A DNA stretch of 11,578 nucleotides from Methanomassiliicoccales archaeon PtaB.Bin134. GTDB lineage: Archaea > Thermoplasmatota > Thermoplasmata > Methanomassiliicoccales > UBA472. Of this stretch, positions 8,308 through 11,578 are shown piece after piece (position 1 is the stretch's first letter; each line of letters starts with the position of its first letter). A program made the position numbers and the translations under genes. The notes under the pieces were generated by a model. That model had not been told where the DNA came from. It did not search any database and saw nothing but the letters and a program-made list of their open reading frames with translations. Location: the NCBI GenBank assembly GCA_002067045.1, contig MVPZ01000057.1:1-11578 (forward strand), written 5' to 3'.

Positions 8308-8589
8308 TCACCTCCTCTTCATTATGAATAAGGCCACGGCGGCCATCGCCGCGATGGCGTCGATGGATATGATTAGGTAGAGCATGGTGCTGTCACCGCC
8401 ATTCCCACCGCTGCCGCCATCGGCACCGGGCGTGGCCTTGTCGCCATCGGACAGAGGACCTTCGCCCACCGCGTTCACCGCGCTCACCCGGTAGAAGTAC
8501 GTGATCCCGTTGGTAGGATCGCCATCCACGTAAGTGAGCGCGTTCCCCGGTGTGGCCACCAGCACCTCGCCTCCGGCGGCCGTGCCTCA
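8308..8589 (-). pseudogene. 3' remnant of a third paralogue (C)
   Basis: This frame encodes the last half of a fibronectin type III domain (NALTYVDGDPTNGITYFYRV, then AVNAVGEGP), a Gly-rich linker and a C-terminal membrane helix ending in KRR, closely matching the end of paralogue B. Recognisable homology starts at GTAAGGEV. An in-frame TGA sits just upstream at 8587-8589, where the paralogue has Tyr-Arg, and no related sequence is visible beyond it. The only possible start is a GTG at 8565, without promoter or ribosome binding site, giving 85 aa without a signal peptide. The membrane helix carries an Asp (ISIDAIAA) where paralogue B has Gly, as expected under relaxed selection. I read it as the tail of a deleted tandem copy. 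Expression as a small membrane protein is possible but less likely. Confidence 0.8.
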
Positions 8590-8660
8590 TACTCCGTCAA
8601 ATTTCCCATGTTGGGAGCGAACGACCTTCATTCTGCCCGTTCGAAGCTTAACCTGTTAGA

Positions 8661-8667
8661 TTTAATA
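8661..8667 (+). promoter_or_regulatory. TATA box of acsA
   Basis: TTTAATA lies in an AT-rich patch, with its centre 43 nt upstream of the acsA start. A transcript starting about 27 nt downstream (near 8691) would have a leader of about 16 nt, which leaves room for the ribosome binding site seen there. This gene is therefore arranged differently from the leaderless ones around it. Confidence 0.5.
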
Positions 8668-8694
8668 CCGTACGACCGTTAACCGGCAAGCCAC

Positions 8695-8702
8695 GGAAGA
8701 GG
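8695..8702 (+). promoter_or_regulatory. Ribosome binding site of acsA
   Basis: GGAAGAGG ends four bases before the ATG at 8707. It is purine-rich and includes GAGG, complementary to the 3' end of archaeal 16S rRNA. It supports 8707 as the start and a leadered transcript. Confidence 0.5.
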
Positions 8703-8706
8703 ACAG

Positions 8707-10413
8707 ATGGAAGAAGCGATACCCCCCACCGGCCCCGGCAACCTGATGGATTACCAGGACGCCTACGGAAGCTTCAACTGGGCATCACTGCACCAGGAGT
8801 TCGACTGGTCCCGCGGTGGACCGTACAACGCGGCCGCCGAGGCGGTGGACCGCCACGCCCGGGACCGCCCGGACAGGGTGGCCATCCATTCCGTGCGCGC
8901 CAACGGGGAGGTGCACAGCCTGACCTTCGGTGAGGTGGGCCGGCTCTCCAGTCAGTTCGCCGATGGTCTTTTGAGGACTGGCATACGCCGGGGAGATCGC
9001 GTGTTCGTCTATCTGGACCGGCGCTCCGAGCTTTTCATCTCCATCATCGGGATCGTCAAGATGGGGGGCATCGCCTGCCCCCTCTTCTCCGCGCTCGGTC
9101 CGGAGGCGGTCAAGGATCGCCTGCTGGACGGCCAGCCATCGGCCATCGTAACCTCCCCCTACCTGTTCGAGAGGATATCGCAGGTGCTGAGGGAGGTCTC
9201 CCCCAGCCCCAAGGTGATATGCGTGGGCGGAGCGGCGAAGGGTACGCTGCCGTTCGAGGAGGTTCTGGCATCCGGATCGCCGGACACGGCGGCCGTGGAC
9301 ATGAGACCGGATGAGCCCTACATCATCCACTACACCTCCGGCTCCACCGGAAAGCCCAAGGGGGTCACGCTCCCGCACCGGGCCATGCTGCAGCAGCTCT
9401 CCGGGGCCAAGTTCGTGGCGGACCTCCGGGAGGGCGACATCTTCTGGTGCACCGCGGATCCCGGCTGGGTCACCGGCACCTCCATGGGCATTTTCGGCCC
9501 CTGGTACCTGGGGACCACCATCATCTCCTTCGAGGGGAGATTCGACGCCCGGGCCTGGTATTCGCTTATAGGCCGCTTCAGGGTCACCGTGTGGTTCACC
9601 GCGCCGACCGCCCTGCGGATGCTCATGAAGGCCGGGGACGAGGCGGTCAGGGAGTTCGACCTTTCCTCGCTCCGGCACATGTGCTCGGCCGGCGAGCCGC
9701 TCAATCCGCACGTGGTGCGCTGGGGGATGGAGGTGCTGCAGCGCCGCATCCACGACAACTGGTGGCAGACGGAGACCGGGGCGCCGTGCATCTCCAACTT
9801 CCAGTGCATGACCGTGAAGCCAGGGTCCATGGGCAAGGCCGTGCCCGGGGTCGTGGCGGCGGTCGTGGACGAGAACGGCCTGGAGCTTCCGCCCGGAAGG
9901 GAGGGTTTCCTGGCCCTGCGGCCCGGATGGCCGTCCATGATGACCGGAGTGTGGGGGAACGTCACCAAGTACCGCGAGTACTTCTACGTGCCTGGATGGT
10001 ACGCCTCCGGGGACCAGGCCTACCGGGACGAGGACGGCTACATATGGTTCCTAGGGAGGGCGGACGACGTCATCAAGACCTCCGGCGAGCGCCTGGGGCC
10101 CTTCGAGGTGGAGTCCGCCCTGATAGAGCATCCGGCCGTCGCGGAATCGGCCGTGGTCGGAAAGCCGGACGAGCTGCGCGGGGAGATCGTGAAGGCGTTC
10201 ATTGTGCTGCGGCCGGGGAGCGCTCCCTCGGACCGTCTGAAGGAGGACATCACTAACTTCGTGCGGGTGCGCCTGGCTTATTATGCGTACCCCCGGGAGA
10301 TAGAGTTCGTGGAGTCCCTGCCTAAGACCCGCTCCGGCAAGATCATGCGCCGGGTGCTCAAGGCCAAGGAGGGCGGTCACGAGCTGGGGGACCTTTCCAT
10401 GCTCGAGGATTGA
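8707..10413 (+). CDS. acsA: Acetate-CoA ligase, AMP-forming (short AcsA type)
   Basis: 568 aa. It activates acetate with ATP to acetyl-AMP, then forms acetyl-CoA, in the cytoplasm. Adenylate-forming motifs are complete and in order: YTSGSTGKPKGV (209-220), ADPGWVTGTSMGIFGPWYLGT-type segment (250-270), NWWQTETG (351-358), YASGD (432-436), GRADDVIKTSGER (450-462) and PKTRSGKIMRR (539-549). Lys545 is the catalytic lysine, which in bacterial homologues is switched off by acetylation. The double Trp at 352-353 includes the residue that in Acs closes the carboxylate pocket, so acetate or propionate is more likely than a long acyl chain. Length, the PGSMGKAVPG segment and the ending GDLSMLED resemble Bacillus-type AcsA (about 570 aa) rather than 650-residue Acs. 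It is transcribed divergently from remnant C. Probable role: acetate assimilation. Propionate or another short acid cannot be excluded. Confidence 0.85.
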   Translation: MEEAIPPTGPGNLMDYQDAYGSFNWASLHQEFDWSRGGPYNAAAEAVDRHARDRPDRVAIHSVRANGEVHSLTFGEVGRLSSQFADGLLRTGIRRGDRVFVYLDRRSELFISIIGIVKMGGIACPLFSALGPEAVKDRLLDGQPSAIVTSPYLFERISQVLREVSPSPKVICVGGAAKGTLPFEEVLASGSPDTAAVDMRPDEPYIIHYTSGSTGKPKGVTLPHRAMLQQLSGAKFVADLREGDIFWCTADPGWVTGTSMGIFGPWYLGTTIISFEGRFDARAWYSLIGRFRVTVWFTAPTALRMLMKAGDEAVREFDLSSLRHMCSAGEPLNPHVVRWGMEVLQRRIHDNWWQTETGAPCISNFQCMTVKPGSMGKAVPGVVAAVVDENGLELPPGREGFLALRPGWPSMMTGVWGNVTKYREYFYVPGWYASGDQAYRDEDGYIWFLGRADDVIKTSGERLGPFEVESALIEHPAVAESAVVGKPDELRGEIVKAFIVLRPGSAPSDRLKEDITNFVRVRLAYYAYPREIEFVESLPKTRSGKIMRRVLKAKEGGHELGDLSMLED

Positions 10414-10433
10414 ACATCGGTCCCTCGGGAGTT

Positions 10434-10440
10434 CTTATTA
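10434..10440 (+). promoter_or_regulatory. TATA-like box of the membrane protein gene
   Basis: CTTATTA, with its centre about 32 nt upstream of the ATG at 10469, sits in the 55-nt gap after acsA. Transcription from it would begin only a few bases before the ATG, and no ribosome binding site is seen. It suggests that the membrane protein gene has its own promoter, although read-through from acsA is possible. Confidence 0.4.
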
Positions 10441-10444
10441 GGTA

Positions 10445-10464
10445 TCAGGGATTGATTACCCTGA
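10445..10464 (+). promoter_or_regulatory. Inverted repeat between promoter and start (possible operator)
   Basis: TCAGGG and CCCTGA form a perfect six-base inverted repeat around an eight-base AT-rich centre (ATTGATTA). It lies directly downstream of the TATA-like box and ends five bases before the start codon, where a bound repressor would block transcription initiation. No T-run follows, so a terminator hairpin for acsA is less likely. A six-base match could also be chance. Confidence 0.35.
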
Positions 10465-10468
10465 GAAT

Positions 10469-11527
10469 ATGCGGATCGGACCGGGGAAGTTGAATCGCCT
10501 GGACCTGTGGGCCCTGATCGTCGGAACCCTCACCCTCTGGCTGCTGGCCGTGGTGATCTCCGCGGCCTGGGGCGATGGGCCGGTGGCCGTCATGAGCGCC
10601 TCATTCGGCATAGCGGTGGCCTTCCTGGCCCTGCATGGGGTCGCCGTGCTGTTCTCCGTGAGGGGGAGAGGCCGGGTCCGTTTCTCCCGAGTGCTGCTGG
10701 TGATGCTGGGCCTCTGCCTGGTGTTCTCCGCCCTGGTCATTCTAACGGTGTACATCGGAGATTCCGAGCTGGTCCTGGATGGCGTGGACCTGTTCACGCC
10801 GGCCGGGGCGGCCCTGGGCCTTCTGTCGCTCTGGATCATCCTCCTCATCCTCTCCGTGCTCATGCTGGCCGCGGCCTGCAGCGCAATTTGGCTGCTGGAG
10901 AAGGTCCTGCGAAGGGCGGTGCCCCGCTTCCTGACGGACATCAGGGGACTCGACTACACCAGGCGGGACAGCTGGCTGGCCAGGGCGGAGGCCTGGGCGG
11001 TGGCCTTCCCCCGGGTGCTGCTGCCCGGAACGCTGAGACTGGAGCCCCAGCCCTTGGACCCCAAGGCCGCCAACGGGCGCCTCCGCCGCGCCCTGCTCTG
11101 GCAGATGGTCCTGGGCATGCTCCTGGCCGTGTACATCAGCCTCAACCCGGTGCTGCTGCAGTCCATGAGCTTCAGCCAGACCTTCAGCCTGGTCTCCCTC
11201 ACCTCCCTGCTGGTGCCCGTGCTGGTACTGCCATGGTCCACCCTGGAGGCACTGGGTGCCAAGGCGGAAGGAGTGCGTGAGGACTTCTACCTCTACAGGG
11301 GTGCCCGGACCCGCATGACGCAGACCGTGGTGGCCCTGGGGACCCTGTTCCTGATCGTACGGCTGGCCGTCCAGCAGATCGGGGCGGAGGTAATCGCCTG
11401 GAGGCTGCTGGGCTACTCCGTGACCCTGTTCATAGTGTCCGGGCTGGTCTCCTTCGCCTACTTCAACTACTTTGAACGGGGGCTCATCGAAGAGCTGCGC
11501 CGCCGCCTGGAGAGCTCCGGCCTCTGA
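10469..11527 (+). CDS. Polytopic membrane protein of unknown function
   Basis: 352 aa. About eight hydrophobic stretches long enough to span the membrane are visible, near residues 12-34, 38-62, 73-96, 112-143, 211-231, 238-257, 286-306 and 312-333. A hydrophilic loop of about 65 residues (145-210) rich in Arg and Pro separates the first four from the rest, and a basic tail (ELRRRLE) ends the protein. The loop carries LTDIRGLDYTRRDSW and a Pro-containing stretch. I recognise no family signature, catalytic motif or nucleotide-binding motif. The four-plus-four layout could reflect two halves, but I see no clear sequence similarity between them. The ATG at 10469 is favoured by its spacing to the TATA-like box. 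It follows acsA by 55 nt on the same strand; co-function is not implied. Composition matches acsA. Confidence 0.75.
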   Translation: MRIGPGKLNRLDLWALIVGTLTLWLLAVVISAAWGDGPVAVMSASFGIAVAFLALHGVAVLFSVRGRGRVRFSRVLLVMLGLCLVFSALVILTVYIGDSELVLDGVDLFTPAGAALGLLSLWIILLILSVLMLAAACSAIWLLEKVLRRAVPRFLTDIRGLDYTRRDSWLARAEAWAVAFPRVLLPGTLRLEPQPLDPKAANGRLRRALLWQMVLGMLLAVYISLNPVLLQSMSFSQTFSLVSLTSLLVPVLVLPWSTLEALGAKAEGVREDFYLYRGARTRMTQTVVALGTLFLIVRLAVQQIGAEVIAWRLLGYSVTLFIVSGLVSFAYFNYFERGLIEELRRRLESSGL

Positions 11528-11539
11528 CGGAAGCATGTT

Positions 11540-11546
11540 TTTTAAA
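11540..11546 (+). promoter_or_regulatory. TATA box of the gene at the right edge
   Basis: The stretch GTTTTTTAAAC contains TTTTAAA, centred 27 nt upstream of an ATG at 11570. This is the same leaderless spacing as in paralogues A and B. The run of six T (11538-11543) could also end transcription of the preceding membrane protein gene. Confidence 0.5.
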
Positions 11547-11569
11547 CGGGTTCCGACCTTTCCTGCCCC

Positions 11570-11578
11570 ATGGATATC
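11570..11578 (+). CDS. Start of a further gene, cut by the window edge
   Basis: Only ATG GAT ATC (Met-Asp-Ile) is inside the window. The case for a start rests on position: the ATG is 42 nt after the previous stop codon and about 27 nt downstream of a TATA box, with no ribosome binding site. Nothing can be said about the product. Confidence 0.4.

Noticed and set aside
8308..8565. Independent 85-aa small membrane protein starting at GTG 8565
   Set aside because: It is plainly the tail of a larger paralogue, begins in the middle of a domain, and has no promoter or ribosome binding site. Its membrane helix carries an Asp.
8679..8684. GTTAAC palindrome between the acsA TATA box and start codon
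   Set aside because: It is six bases long without extension of the symmetry, too short to support an operator call.
8785..9753. Long minus-strand open frame (322 codons) within acsA
   Set aside because: It is antisense to a complete, motif-rich acsA and results from high GC at third codon positions. The plus-strand frame at 9447-10256 is a shifted shadow of the same gene.

Overview
The window looks like a high-GC archaeal chromosome segment, probably from the Thermoplasmatota and possibly a Methanomassiliicoccales-like lineage (inference). The archaeal signals are TATA boxes about 27 nt upstream of start codons with no Shine-Dalgarno sequence (leaderless promoters), T-rich ends instead of hairpin terminators, and giant secreted proteins that combine propeller-like repeats and fibronectin type III domains with one C-terminal membrane anchor and a basic tail. 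No marker gene fixes the taxon.

Layout. Positions 1-3203 and 3359-8152, both on the minus strand, hold two tandem paralogues of a giant surface protein, here called A (runs off the left edge) and B (complete, 1597 aa). Each has a signal peptide, 21 repeats of about 47-49 residues, then fibronectin type III domains. B shows five such domains, an acidic glycine-rich linker and a C-terminal transmembrane anchor; A is cut in its first one. Positions 8308-8589 (minus) hold the 3' end of a third copy, C, now a remnant. The spacer between copies is 155 bp both times. The plus strand then carries an AMP-forming acetate-CoA ligase of the short AcsA type (8707-10413), a polytopic membrane protein of unknown function (10469-11527), and the likely first codons of another leaderless gene (11570 to the edge).

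Main observation. The 21 repeats of A and of B appear to be three sets of seven. The spacer motif before the conserved Trp is nine residues (type YATNAGGSW) in nearly every repeat. It is seven residues only at repeats 8 and 15, and this holds in both paralogues. I read this as three consecutive seven-bladed beta-propellers on a fibronectin stalk anchored in the membrane: a tandem, duplicating family of cell-surface stalk proteins whose ligand is unknown.

How the genes relate. The minus-strand array is a surface module that has grown and decayed by tandem duplication. The plus-strand genes look like an unrelated metabolic and membrane neighbourhood. AcsA would activate acetate to acetyl-CoA for carbon assimilation. 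Nothing in the sequence ties it functionally to the surface proteins.
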